Assembly (NCBI GenBank): GCA_019614645.1
Contig: JABWDB010000008.1
Span: 8,866,001-8,930,000, forward strand
Reading direction: 5' to 3'
DNA: 64,000 nucleotides
DNA from: Stratiolaelaps scimitus
Taxonomy: Eukaryota; Arthropoda; Arachnida; Mesostigmata; Laelapidae
In this document: piece by piece, positions 11,478-24,004 of the stretch
How positions within the stretch are numbered: the stretch's first letter is position 1
How the letters are laid out: each line of letters starts with the position of its first letter
Position numbers and translations under genes: made by a program
Notes under the pieces: generated by a model
Told to the model about the DNA's origin: nothing
Seen by the model: only the letters and a program-made list of their open reading frames with translations
Database searches by the model: none

Positions 11478-14400
11478 TGATACTGCTGCCACCGCGGCCG
11501 TTGTAGGGCTGTGCTGCAGCAGCGGACGAAATCCCTGAAGTCCAAGGTCCGACAGCACAGCAGTCAAAAAGAGCAACAGACCGAGCGACCAGCGGTCGCC
11601 CTGCCAGACCGCCCGCCGGTCCCCTGCTGCTGCTACTGTTGGCGCTGCAAGCGCCAAGCGGTGCTGGTGGTGACGATGCCGTTGCCACCGCGGCCGCCGA
11701 CAACCGTACGAAGGACTAACGGTGGCCGCACCGAAGGAGGCGGCACCACAGCTAGCAGCAGCCGCAGCAATGGGCAACAGCCAGCAACATGCGCCGCCAG
11801 TAACGTCGTCATGGTACTTTCAAGCGAGGGTAGAAGCGGCACGTCGTCGGCGGCGGCGGCGATTATGGACGAACTATAATAATACAAGCACCACTGCTGC
11901 GGATGACGATGACGGCACTGGCGCCAAAGCCAACAACAACAACAACCAGTCACACGCTTGCCACAGTCACAAATGTTGTAGCTGTAACCGTATTAATACA
12001 AATTACAGTGGTTAGTGGTAGCAGCCAACGCGGGACGTGGTAAAGAAACAATCAGCAGCGGGCAGCAGAAGAAGAAGCAGTGGTCACTTGACAGAAGGAA
12101 TTCTGATGTGAGCCAGCCGCCCCCGATGACCAAGAACTCTCCTCGTTCGACTCTCAGCTACTGCTGTTTCCGCCGCCGCCGCAGTATTCGGGGAACTCGC
12201 GCAGAGTCGGTGGAAAACAATCTGACCTGACTAGACTCCTGACTAACCTCAACAGCGTTTAGTTGGGAACAACCGAACTCGAGGTATGCCTTGGTCCGCC
12301 TACGCAGAGAACAACTACGATGAAGGAAGTCACTAGTAGCGCGTCGAAAGATGACTGAGCAGCTACCTCAAACTGTCTTAAAAAAACACGACCGGCAAAT
12401 AATCACTTCCTAGGACGATACACCGACCACCTCGAACTCGTGTAGATATCGCTAATGCGAACATCATGTTTTCCACGCCCTAGTAGCAGCTATGCCCTTA
12501 ACTATTTATCAGTTAATTAAACCCCCACGTCACGAGGACACCACACAGCAAGATGGCAAATTTACCCACTACTATCTCATCTATTATATATATATATATA
12601 TATATATATACGTAATGCATCATATGGAAACGGCTCGGCTCGGCAGGGTACCCAGTAACGACGGCGATGACGTCAACAATAATAAAAATACAGTACGTAT
12701 TAGCGAACGAGCAGCAGGAGAACTAGTGTCAAGTAAGCGTGTGGTATACTAGTGTTCGTATGCTATACACACACACACATTCTCACACGTTTACGTCGAT
12801 TCACACAAACCACCGAATTCGCGCCCACTGTGATTCCAGTGGCGAAGGAGGTACCCAAAGTAACGCAGTTATTGGGAACGCAGTCGGCAATGATACAGTT
12901 ATGGGAGAGAGATAGAGAAGGGCCGAGAACGGAAGGAACAGCATTTGTCCGATAGATTCTGTGGCCAGATGATGACGTAAAAACGTCGCTGCGGCTGTTT
13001 CTCCGAACCCGGTTTCAAATGAGGCTTTGTTTTTCTTTATCGGAAAGCAACTCCCCTGAAAGCAACTCTCCTCAAGCGAGTTTCACCGCATGAAAAAATG
13101 CCAGTAGACGAAAATACTGTATATATATCGCCAGTAGACGAACCCATATATATATATGTATATATTCAGCGGTCTACTATGTGTAGAAATGACGTAGAAG
13201 CTGCGTGAGATCATGGACGTTCAAGTGAACCAGCGTTGCATTGCGATTGTCCAGTGTCCGCTTCAACCTGTATCCTCATGTCGGCCCTTCCTAACCGTGC
13301 TTTACTACTGACTGAACATCTGTTGACAGACAGCCAAACTGACACAAAGAGAGAGAGAGAAATACATCCAGCTCCCTTACTCAGACACACATCGCAGTGA
13401 TTCACACGGATTAGCGCCGAGAACCCCCCGGGTGCGCTCCACAGATATCGAACTTCATTGTGGACGATCGGCCACCTTCACCGACAGCGAGACCACAACC
13501 ACTCGGTCTCGTGTCGATGTTGTATCTCATCCGAATACTAGGTCGGCCAAAGTAAACTACAACGACAACCCACGACCGGTTCTTGCTTAGCCTATTCGAC
13601 AACTTACCTCTATGTGCAAGCGTGGTCGTCCACACTTCTAGCCTCGACGTATATTTTTATATATATATATATATATATGTGACATACCTAAACGAACGCA
13701 CCACCTCAAGTCGTTGGTATCCCATTAATTAGTCGAGATTCGAGAAGAACGGCACGACGACCTAAAATCAGCGCCACGCACCATCATAGTAGCAAAAGCA
13801 GCAGCAGTAGCAGCAACAACAACAACTACTGCTACTACTAGCATTGCAATTACCACCACCTCTAGAACAGTTCTCCAGCTGAGAAACACAGATAACAATT
13901 GATCCGCTGAGACTCGGGTTGGTCCGTTCCCTCATACGTTAGCGAGATCTCTTGTCAATATGAAATTGCTGCTACTATCACCACCACCACCACTACCACC
14001 GTCGTCGTTGCTATTCTACTCGCAGGCGATTTACAGCGAGAAGTGTTGTAGTAGGCTGCCCGCTGCCGTGTGTCTCTCACACGGCTGCCATGCATTCCAT
14101 CCCGCTAACGTTGCAGGGCGATCGTTTTCGAATCATCGACTAATTGGGCGAACCGCTAACAATCGGATCGAATTTGGGATCAAATCGCTTGCAGCTCGGT
14201 CGCGGGGGCTCGAGCGTCGATCAAAACACGGCTGGAAGGCTCGTTGTCCACGGCGTTGAGAGACCCTCCCATCATCAAGCCAGTCCATATGGGCAGCCAT
14301 AGAACAACATCGCACACCGCCGCCACACAGAGCAGCCACCAGATCGGGCATGCCCGCAACGCACTTGCCGATAACTCGGCTCCGGGCGCCGCCATCGTAT

Positions 14401-14941
14401 CGGAAACTTGCCCCACATCGATCACTTACCTTCCAGGTGACCTCCTACAATACAATGACACTGCACAATCACCCGATTAGAGAAACTTCAGCGAAATTCC
14501 ACCCACCACTGTTAAATGTGTGTGTCCCTCTATTTGAGATAAACAAAACAACAACAATCATGCCTGTGTAACCGCCTATCTATCTGGCTGGTGTTCTGGA
14601 TGGCGGAAACCTCACCCCGCTAAAATGGCGGCACAACGCTTGGCGCCAAATGCCACTCGGGTACCACAGCGACGGGACGAGCGTTCGATCGGAACAGCCG
14701 CTGACGGTGACGGCGTGCTTCGGATCGAACGTCAGTGGGTAACTACGTGGCCGACTAGACTCTAGGGTGGGTTAGGTTAGGCTGGGGCTTGTTCCCCGTG
14801 CGAGATTTCGTTGCTACCGCGTTAGCGGGCTTGTTGCGTCCCGTTTCATTGGGTGATCGTTGGATGTGCGGTTCAGCGCAGGGGTCAGTCAGCGGAGTCG
14901 AACGGGGACACGTCGGCACGACGACGCGTAGCCTCATATAT

Positions 14942-14950
14942 GTATATGTG

Positions 14951-14984
<34 letters not shown>

Positions 14985-15001
14985 GCATCATACACATATA
15001 C
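14942..15001. repeat. Inverted repeat with TA-tract centre
   Basis: Two perfectly complementary 16-nt arms, at 14942-14957 and 14986-15001, flank a TA-rich centre of 28 nt. The arms contain GTATATGTGTATGATG and its complement. The whole can form one long hairpin or cruciform. It lies directly beside a second palindrome at 15014-15059. Confidence 0.85.
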
Positions 15002-15013
15002 ACGGCATATATA

Positions 15014-15059
15014 CAGCCACAAACGGCATATATATATATATATATGCCGTTTGTGGCTG
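15014..15059. repeat. Perfect 46-bp palindrome
   Basis: The left arm starts CAGCCACAAACGGC and the right arm is its exact reverse complement, with an alternating TA centre, so the 46 bp are fully self-complementary. The start lies 13 bp after the neighbouring inverted repeat. Confidence 0.9.
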
Positions 15060-16016
15060 CGAGTATATGCATGCTGCTACCCTATAGTTTTCATCACGGC
15101 CAGCCCATGTATAAATACAACGCTCGCACGTGAACCTACCGCCACCACCACTTGACACAACCCACCATCCTCCGTCCACCTGGCCCGTTCTCTGTGGTTC
15201 TTTTTCTGTGCGTACTGTGGCCCATACTGTGGTACGGTGGTACCAACGATGTCCCAAACCCTGTAGGAGAGGTCAACATTCTCTGCTCTATGGACTTGTC
15301 GTCGTCGCACTCACACGGCAACTACTGCGACGTCGAGCCGACCACCAACAAACGGGCAGTCTCGCAGGCGGTCGGTCGAGCGAGCGGGCAGACGCCCAGA
15401 CAGAGAGATAGATGGAAGGGTCCGTCCGATCAGAGGTGGGGACTCGCACCGGTGCATCAGCAACATCCACCACTCCGTAATAGTCACCGCTGTAGCGCTG
15501 ATTGACACCGACGGCAGTGGCACCAGCGCAGCGGCAGCAAAAGGGCCGAACACTAGCTGGCCCAGCGGCAGAGCTTTGTAGAGAGAGAGAGAGAGAGGGG
15601 GACACAGAGACATAGAGGTAGATTTTTAGAGAGATAGAAGAGTTATCGCGGCCAAGTTCGCAGCAGAGCTGGCCCGCACCGCCAAGAGTTGCTGCTGCTG
15701 CTGCTGCACTTTTCTACAAGCAGCCATCGGCAGTAATAGTAAACGCAACAGTCGTGGTAGGTCTTGGTAATAGTTGACGTCGTGGTGATCGTACTTGTAG
15801 CCCGACAGACCCACAGTCTAGATATAAAAGTGCGTACCGAACAGATTGAGGAAGCAAGCCACACGGAAGTGGGACAGACAATACACACTACGGGGCGCCT
15901 TCGCGGTTCTTGCCTTCACTGCCCCGATCGGCAGGGCTCTTAGCAGGCCAGTACGGCCTGTTCTCGTACGGCCTGTTCGGAAGGATGGTCTCTCCGGTTT
16001 ATCATTCTCTACCGCT

Positions 16017-16049
<33 letters not shown>

Positions 16050-19000
16050 CTTCAGTTATTACTGTTCTATTGCCAATGATGAGCGCGGCAGTTGCGGACG
16101 TCCGGCAGGCCGCTGGAGTTGAGTTGCTGATGAAGTATCGCTAGCGGCGCTGGTACGCGCTGTTCGTTGTCGTCCGTGCGCCGTGCTCTGCTTTGGTCCA
16201 ATTTCGTTCTCGTCCATCAGCGGTCGCGTTGTCACCCGGTCTTCTGCGCTCTGGAGGCCTGTCCTTCCCCAATCTGGAATTGTTGCCATTGCTCTCTGCC
16301 AGATAGACTGGTGTGATGGTTCTGCCGGCGCCACCAGCAGCAGCAGCGGCGGCGGCGAAGGCATGGTCCTCCTGCTCGTGTCGGATCGCTGATGCCCGCG
16401 TTGTTTTTGTTGTAGTTACTCTGACGTCAAGTGTCGCTCGAACAGCATCGCCGTGAACAGCTTTGCCTGCGGGATCTACTGCTGCTGCTGCTGCTGCTGT
16501 TGTTATCGATGTTGGTGTCAACGCTATCGTTGTTTTCATCTCGCTGTGCTGCCAGCCGCAAACTGCAAACGGGCAAGAGGTAGCCCTGAGAGAGCGAGTC
16601 AGCGAACCGAGTCCGGCTCGTCGTCTCGTAGTGGTGTCGATCGCGAGCGGAGCACAGTGGAGGCGTCGTTGCAGACAGCAGCGGCGGGCGCGGCGGCAGA
16701 AGCGCTGCTGGTAATGGTGTTGTGGTGTTATGTTCGTGGAGGGATCGAGTGACAAGAGGAACTGCAGCGAAGGTGAGGAGTACGTCAAACAAACATTCCT
16801 ACCACTGCGTTCATTGGTCAGTTGCAGAGCAGCTGGTGCAGCGGGCTGTCCATTCGTGTGGACGGGACAGCAGTGCTAGTAGTGTGTAGTCAGCTGTCGA
16901 ACCTTCGCCGCCGCTGGAACAACGACTGGGTGGGTGGTCAGTAGCCGAGATTGACGGTAATGTGGGTCCGCGGCGATGGTCGTGGTGCCGGTGTTCGTGG
17001 TGGTGATCCCGGTGGCGTTCTGGTGGTGACGTTCTAGTCTACGGTGACTGCTGATAGCAGCCGTACGAACAGCGGCTGTAGCACTTGCAGTAGTAATGCT
17101 CATGCTACTATTACTGCTACCACTAGATGTAAAGAGCATGCTACAGCTGATCAAGTGACGGCCCCACTGAGATGAGTCAGGGTGGTGGTGCTGCCAGTCG
17201 TTGTTGTTGTTAAGTGCCAATCCAGTGAACCAGTGATATCAGGCCAACGAGACGAACGGGGCAACAGCAACAATATCTGGCAGGGTGGCTGGCCAGAGTG
17301 CGAGCGGATCAGAGGGTGTCGATTGGCCCCCTCCGATTGTCGAACAATGATCCGCCTACGGCCGTCAGTTAGCCAGCAGGTCTGTCAAATGTGTCAAATA
17401 TTAGATGTCATCAACAGCCAGTCTTTTGCTCGCGTCGACAAGCAACGATTGTAGCGAGCTCGTTTGATTACTGATTCCGCTGCGCTGGTCCAGCGCCCAG
17501 CCCGCCCGATTGACTGCCCGAATCGTCCGGTGTTCGACGAAAGAGGAGCGAACGCGACGAGATTTCATGCCGGAGTAGTCTATTGTTATTCGAGTTGGAT
17601 AAGGTGAAATCGACACCGAACGGAATTGCCGTGGACGAGGTGCGCAACGCGAGACGACGCCAACAGTGGCGTTGGCCATTTTTACCCGAATTTCGGAGTG
17701 AAGACATCGTGACGACGACACTAGCAGAAAGCATGCTGTTTGTCAGGTACGTTGATCGGACTCGAGTGGTTTTTTATTCGTATTATAGATACTACTGTTG
17801 TTGTTAATTAATACGCTCAGCCATAGACGTTGCTCCGCGACCCCCCAATTTAGCCGGTGGTTGCTGTTTTCGTCGTGATTTTGAATTCCCCCGTCTAACG
17901 TGAACTGTGGTTACGTCGCTGCTCGATTGCACGTATTCAGGTATCCGCGCTATACAGGTTCATTGGGCCCACGGCAATATGGCTGTGTTTAAAGTCATTC
18001 ATTACCTTGCTGTTGGCAGTTGTCTTGTCTAACACTGTCAAAGTCGACAACATACATGACCTTTTCAAATTGAACGACATTAGCTTATTTAATTCACGTC
18101 GAGTCTAGTTGTCTGGTAAACACTCAGGAAGATAATGACCTCGATTGTCTTAATATTCGGTTATGTTTTGTAGTACTTTCCTGTATGTGGTCTGTTATAG
18201 CGAAGTTAAGACGACAGCTTTTTGTACTACTATTAAACAAATGCAAAGCATATCCATACTCCGATTATGTGAAAAAAGAGAACAAATAATGGCTGTTAAT
18301 AAGGACACATTCAACCATGATCCAATCGTGAATCTATCAAAAAGCATACACCCAAATGAAACTTTATTAGGCCACACCTAAAAAAATGGTTGGGGAAAAC
18401 AACTCACGTAGAAGCTAAGTGTGCGTATCAGACAAACTCAATTTACTTCACGCTGTTCGTGTAAATATCAAGAATAACTAGAAGCATATAATATATACAC
18501 ATGCACCCTGCTCTCTACCTAAAATATATACACATAGTAGGTGACCTACTGCTAAGCATTTATTCCTGTCTTAAATGAAGGGCCACTTTTTGTCAAACTC
18601 GAAACACCTGTCACACAGAATCGACTATTTTCACAGCTGCTGAGTAGAGTCCTGATCGTACACACATGCGTACGTATACAGGCTAGAAGAGCTAAAGATG
18701 CACATGTCCTTGCAGCCCGTTCGGATGACGGCCGCTCACTCCACTGGCGGATAAACACCATACTCATTAATAGAGTTACAGCATTTTGCCTGAGATGATA
18801 TCAGAATCATCTTTGCAGTGAAACGCGCCGCCGTGTTCTCTGAAGATTTCGACGCAATCCATTTTGTGATCCACTCGAAATGGCGAAGTGATACATATAC
18901 TCCCGACAGTTGTCGTCCCCTGGAATTAAATATAAATAAATATGAACAAATTAAATATACACACGAAATTATTATAAGCACGACAGAATGTAAACACGAA

Positions 19001-19170
19001 ATTTCGCGACTTCGCCGAACACACTGCTCTCGACCGATTGGCTCTGCGATGCGATTTTCTGCTGTTTCATAGCAAAGAAGATGTTACATAAAATTGTGCA
19101 TTAGAGCTAGTTCTACTTAAGCTGGCCTGGTGCATTCATGTGCGCCCGTCTACCGTCGCCCTCCTCCGCG

Positions 19171-19178
19171 TATATAAG
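19171..19178 (+). promoter_or_regulatory. TATA box candidate
   Basis: TATATAAG lies in GC-rich flanks (CTCCTCCGCG before, ACTGGACTG after), unlike the TA microsatellites elsewhere. The first ATG is at 19228, about 50 bp downstream, leaving room for a start site roughly 30 bp after the box. This is inferred from sequence only. Confidence 0.3.
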
Positions 19179-19227
19179 ACTGGACTGTTTATGCAAAATT
19201 GACTGCTAGCTCATACGGGATTGCATC

Positions 19228-19383
19228 ATGGAAGGCTTAAAAATATGCTTCAGATTAAACAGGTTGCCATTCCCATATATTTCACGCGCCGAAAAACCTA
19301 TCATGCTAATCGTTTCTGCTAACTCATCTTTTCAAGCGCAAGACTACAATTGTGTTTGCCTGACTTCCCCTTTTGCGATATGA
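19228..19383 (+). CDS. Possible small protein of 51 residues downstream of a TATA box
   Basis: An intronless ORF with an ATG at 19228 and TGA at 19381-19383. It starts MEGLKICFRLNRLPFPYISR and is not recognised as any family. It is mildly basic at the N-terminus and has no clear signal peptide or membrane segment. Its only support is position after a well-formed TATA box. It could equally be the first exon of a longer transcript or a chance ORF. Confidence 0.2.
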   Translation: MEGLKICFRLNRLPFPYISRAEKPIMLIVSANSSFQAQDYNCVCLTSPFAI

Positions 19384-21395
19384 GCACCAGCGTCACACAA
19401 GCGGGACCCATTGAAATAGGCGTGTGGAGATGTTGATTATCCAGCGGAACTCGCTGTATGCCTTCTTCAAACGATCAGTTTTAGATCGGAAACGCCGGCC
19501 TCGGTGCTATCGTGCGACGGTGACAGCTGGATCCGTTACGGATGAACAATTGCCGAGCGAGACAATCGGCTAAGCCCGTTCACGTATTGCTCACGACAAC
19601 GCCCTTAGAGCAACGAATTTGTTTTGCCGTTCAGAGGACGCCGACGACCAGATAAAAATCCTGGCCCGTTGGCAAAATCCTGGACAGGTCGGAGACAATG
19701 TAAACGCAAGAGCTTAGATATGCTGCATATACTGTGACAGCAGACGAACGCCGACGGTACAGCCACGGGGTATGCCGTCATCTTGGCACGCACTGTCGTT
19801 TCATAGCCAAAATTGTTTGTCAAACACCAAAATGAAATGTACCTGCTTCCTTGAGCAATCATTGCGACAATTGACGCTGTTAACGCATTTCACATCCCGA
19901 CTAAGATTTACCTCGTTTACTTTGTTTAGCCTGAAAGAAGTTGAAACGAACGTGTGCGTGTCGGCGTGTGCGTTTCCCTTCATAAGGACATGGAATAGAA
20001 CCTAATAACTACTCGCTTAAGTTAAACACTAGCGTGGAAATACGCATTGCGTGTCCAGTACCTGCCTCATTTTGTTGACCATTTGCGATTGGGCCGGATA
20101 CGTATGTGTGAACTATCACGTTATTGTGAGTTGTTCAGTAAGCCATCGCACAGCGTGGAGTGTTGACGACTTCCAGCGCTTCCGACTACGGATCGAATTG
20201 CGAATGCCCTACGATGATACAGCTATCGATAAGATGGCGTGGTAGGGATGCACAAACATGGCTGAATTTGAATACTCTTTTTATCATAGTAATAGCATAA
20301 ACTAGGACGGTGTAGTAGCTTGGATCAATACAGATGATCAGAATGATGGCTAAACGCGGTACGAAACTATGACCAGACGAGCTAGGCCCCTCGGATGCTT
20401 AACTTCGCAAGCAGCTGCCCTTGCCTCCAGCATTGAATCTGTCTAGACAATTCGTACGGGACAACCAACGGTTTATGCTTATGCGATCCCTATTCGTAGA
20501 TGCAGCCCACGAAGTCCTCCTCCTATATCAGGTACGGCTTTGGCATCAAATGGGAAATGACACTGAATCTCTAATATGACAAATGACTTTTGTACATGTA
20601 ACATAAAATGGACATGGAATCCACATGAAATTGATGCGCGAATGCTGTATTTCACTGTTCGGGTGACATTAGACAAGTCGCTAAACGCCTGCCATATTTC
20701 TGAGTTAAGTGTCAGCGTTGTTGTCATTTATGAAAGGGGTGCTTTTATTTCAATTATAATTAACCTCTTTACCGTGACACGTAGATGACAGATTTGATAG
20801 AGCCATGCTCCGCACGTTATATGCCAATAATCAAGGTGTAGTGTGTAACTGTTCAATTATCTCGAGTGTCAGCCCTTCCGCTCTGTTTACGGTTGGGGTC
20901 ACTGCCGGCGGATCGACACACATCGTACCGCCCTTTGTGTCTCATGTTGTCGGGTGTCACGCAAGTGGCTTGCCGCGGTAACAGATGGAACAGGGTCTTG
21001 TTATCATGGGGCCAAATATAATTTCATTTGTTGGACACTACCCCCACTGTTTTAGTACGTATTGCCTCATCAGACATGTGGGCAGCAACAATCGTGCGCG
21101 ATACTAATTTATAGTGAGTCTCATGACTCACCATGAAGTTTGCTTAATTGTACGCCTCGTTTATGAAGCAGCAAAAAATCATTTTCTGTAGCTTGATGGT
21201 CTCGAAGCAACGAAAACGACGTGCCATCGTTCTTCAATTAGAGAAGCGACCCTGTTGACCTTCAGCCTGCACTCACGTGTAGATTCTGAGAGCTGCCTTA
21301 ATATTTATGTAGAGAAATAGTGAAACTCGCGTCGATATGTATTTCTTGTTTCGAATCAGCGAATCACACACACATCTCGCCTCTAGACTTATATA
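19384..21395. other. Nothing recognised
   Basis: Mixed-composition DNA without long microsatellites. ORFs are short, lack recognisable motifs and show no convincing splice-site-bounded coding pattern on either strand. Confidence 0.5.
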
Positions 21396-21895
21396 TTAGG
21401 GTGTTCGGTTCAAACTGTCGCCTCTTTAAATGCCAATAACTATTGAACTAAATGAGTTAGAACAAAGATCTTTTGGTATGAATTAGATATACTCTCCAGC
21501 TTCTTGATACACTGATTGCAGCGCTCTGGGAGTTTTAAAATAGCCAAATATTTACCACTCGCATTTCCATCTATAATTTCGTTATCTATTGCTTTTTTGA
21601 GTAAGTCGACGGTTGCATAGATAACCCCACCTATTTCCCTTTTTAATGCATGGAAACAACCATAATCACATGGGCTTAAATCAGGAGAATATGGGGGTTG
21701 ATGCCATCGCTCAATATTGTTCCCCTTCATCCAAGCCATAATTTCAACAGTGCGGTGAGGTCTTGTATTGTCGACGAGTAACCACACTCGGTGCTGTCGA
21801 TCCCCACGCCATTTGTTCATCAATCTCTTCAAGAAGTCGACCTCTAATTCATACCAAAAGATCTTTGTTCTAACTCGTTTAGTTACGGACACCCT

Positions 21896-21899
<4 letters not shown>
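21396..21899 (-). mobile_element. Truncated mariner (Tc1/mariner superfamily) element inserted in a TA tract
   Basis: The element is bounded by TTAGGGTGTTCGG on the left and its near complement ACGGACACCCTAAC on the right. It has subterminal inverted repeats of 42 bp (21446-21487 and 21843-21884) differing at one base. The outer right side runs straight into a (TA)n tract at about 21898-21935, in line with mariner insertion at TA. Only about 500 bp remain, against roughly 1.3 kb for a complete mariner; the N-terminal half of the transposase is absent. The left end carries about 37 bp between outer tip and subterminal repeat that the right end lacks, so the ends are asymmetric. Confidence 0.85.
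21440..21880 (-). pseudogene. Mariner transposase fragment (C-terminal catalytic part)
   Basis: Minus-strand reading frame containing VWLLVDNTRPHRT and PPYSPDLSPCDYGCF. These hold the second and third catalytic Asp with 34 residues between them, the DD34D spacing typical of mariner transposases. The helix-turn-helix DNA-binding domain and the first catalytic Asp are missing, so it cannot encode an active enzyme. The open frame begins inside the right terminal repeat and its last residues are encoded by the left one. The remaining reading frame is uninterrupted, which suggests a fairly young deletion copy. Confidence 0.85.
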
Positions 21900-21941
<42 letters not shown>

Positions 21942-23353
21942 GGCGTACTGATTACTGAATTAATTTTCTCGATTCAAGTCTCTAATATAATCGCAGGTTT
22001 TTTTTTTAAATAAGTTGGCTAGATAATCTGTCCTTGTTAACTATTTAGTGAAGATTGAGGGAGATTTATGACAACCGCACCGTACCAATATATGATATTA
22101 ACCTAACTTCGAATTGTCACAGGCCCCTCGACTCATTGCTGTGGGAATCGATTCGGGGATGAACTCGATATCTATCTGAAGTTGACAACGGATCTATTTC
22201 TTTCGTATCGGTTTAGTTCCAACATTGTTTTTATCATTGACCTGTCACTGTTGCCCACGTCAGCACGACCACAGATTTGTACGATCACCAGATCGGTGGG
22301 TGACCCACCACTGGGTGCCTTTAATGTCACGGGTCACCTCTTTGGCCATACTACCTATCGCTGCTCTCCGGCCACTGAAGGGCCACGGCCTATTGCTAAG
22401 GCACTATACATCTGTATGCAGATAGGAGACGGTTCGACCCGTTCACTGCCGAATTGTCATTCCTGCGGGGCTCAGAGGCCCTTGTCGGCGGGACGGAGGT
22501 AACGTGGCTAGAAGCCGCGGGTGGGGGACCCCTCTTCCGCATCATGAGCACTACCCAGTCGAAGCAGCACTTTCCACTATATCATTACTATACAATGATA
22601 TACTCGAATCAACTAATGCGCTAAATCTGGCCCTGCGAGATATACTGTCAATTCATGACGGAAGCGGATTCGTATGCCGTGCACGATTGAGGTAGACAGC
22701 CAGTTCAGGCAGCCAATCAGGTCCTCGATCAATTCAGCCAATTTGATTGTATTGCGTCGTTATATTTTGCAAATCGATCCTACTCGAGTTACGGACAAAT
22801 GCGAATCTGTATACGTCTTTCTGATTGGCAGATTCATCGATGCTAGGTGAATTGGTAGAATCAACTGAATCTACACATCTTACACGTACTAATTATAACA
22901 ACCTAGGATGTACGAATGTGTCAGCCAACACATCGCGTTGCACTCTCATCGTCTGGCGACCGATAATGACATTTTCGTGTTAGGTTATCCGCAAGAGCAG
23001 CGCCGACTTGAAATCCGGTTGACATTTCGTCTCGTGTCGCGTCCGATAGACTATTTATTTCAAAGCTACTCATCCTTATATGTATATATCCATGCATTCG
23101 TCCACTCATGGACGCCGATCTATCGGACACCCTCGTCGCCAGACTGACCCTATGTCTACATACGTCGTCCGCTTAGTGCGGTGACGTTTAGCAGTGTTGA
23201 AACAGCATCATATGCACTCATCGGTACAGATGCATGCATACCGCTGATGAGAATCGTTTAGCGATGGTAGCGCCGGCGGGATCGAGTAATGCAAAAATAT
23301 GGAATCGCTTGTTCTCATCGCTTCAAGTGAATGTGACATGTCCATATATATAC

Positions 23354-23388
<35 letters not shown>

Positions 23389-24004
23389 ATAACACACTTT
23401 TTAGGTCGGCTACTCGATCCCATTTTAGTCGGCACTTGTCCGTGTATACATGTCCGTGTATACATAACCTCCTGTGCTCGGTTACGATCCAAACAGCAGT
23501 CCGACTTAACAAGACAACAAGCAAGTTTGGGCCTTCAGTTGGACATTGTAATCTTGCACGGGATCTTTACTTTAAACAACAGAGCACAGTACAATCGCGA
23601 TACAATCTCTTCTACAAAACCGACACGTCCATATCGGGTGAGCCGAAAGACAGTTCGTGTTTATTTTACACTTGACCATTTCGCTCACCCTGTAAACAGT
23701 TCAATGTCCCCACCACAGAGGCTACAGAGATCTCTGACACACAGCGTAGCAGAGTGATCGATTGGACTAAATTTGACTGTACATATACAACTCATGCTAT
23801 ATATATATATATATATATATATATCTCCTTTTAACTGTGTACCTTTTGCTGTTTGTGCAGTGTCCCTGTTCCAGGCGGTCCTGGTCCTGCTAATGTCGCC
23901 GAGGTCCTGAAGTGCACCACAATCACGAGGGCCGCGCAGAGATAAGATCCTATTGTGAGGAGGCGGCGGTGTGCAACGGCAACTGCTGAGGCGAGGGCCG
24001 AGTG
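21900..24004. other. Intergenic stretch upstream of hexosaminidase D
   Basis: Contains the TA tract adjoining the mariner (to about 21935), a tRNA-like remnant at about 22370-22450, short TA and GA runs at 23345-23388, a TA tract at about 23799-23824 and a tandem TGTCCGTGTATACA duplication at about 23438-23466. No exon was recognised. The GC-rich last 100 bp may be the promoter or 5' leader of the downstream gene. Confidence 0.5.
22370..22450 (+). repeat. tRNA-like remnant (possible SINE head)
   Basis: A box-A-like stretch (TTGCTAAGGCA) is followed about 45 bp later by a box-B-like GGTTCGACCC, with a small hairpin ATCTG...CAGAT between them where an anticodon arm would be. No complete acceptor stem was found, so it is not called as a tRNA gene. 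Confidence 0.3.

Larger units (their letters stand above)
9179..19150. other. Triplet-repeat-rich, gene-poor region
   Basis: No exon with family similarity. Dense CAG/CTG, GCC/GGC and CCA/TGG runs occur on both strands, for example at 10580-10625, 10865-10895, 10983-11035, 11166-11184, 11373-11390, 13797-13830, 15688-15706 and 16478-16500. Long TA tracts sit at 11429-11477, 12583-12609 and 13655-13677, and CT/GA runs at 15580-15598 and 16020-16043. Long ORFs here are poly-Gln, Ala, Ser, Leu or Cys shadows of these repeats. GC-rich sequence at about 10250-10860 could be a promoter or 5' UTR, but no specific element was established. Confidence 0.5.

Noticed and set aside
10801..12015. Long overlapping ORFs on both strands rich in Ala, Gln, Ser, Gly and Arg
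   Set aside because: Triplet repeats keep all frames open; no start, splice or domain pattern favours any of them.
21396..21404. TTAGGG as a telomeric repeat
   Set aside because: It is a single copy and forms the mariner terminal repeat.
21900..21936. ORFs encoding long Ile-Tyr runs at TA tracts (also near 11430, 14960, 29030, 29670, 29820 and 54830)
   Set aside because: These are direct translations of (TA)n microsatellites and carry no protein signal outside the repeat.
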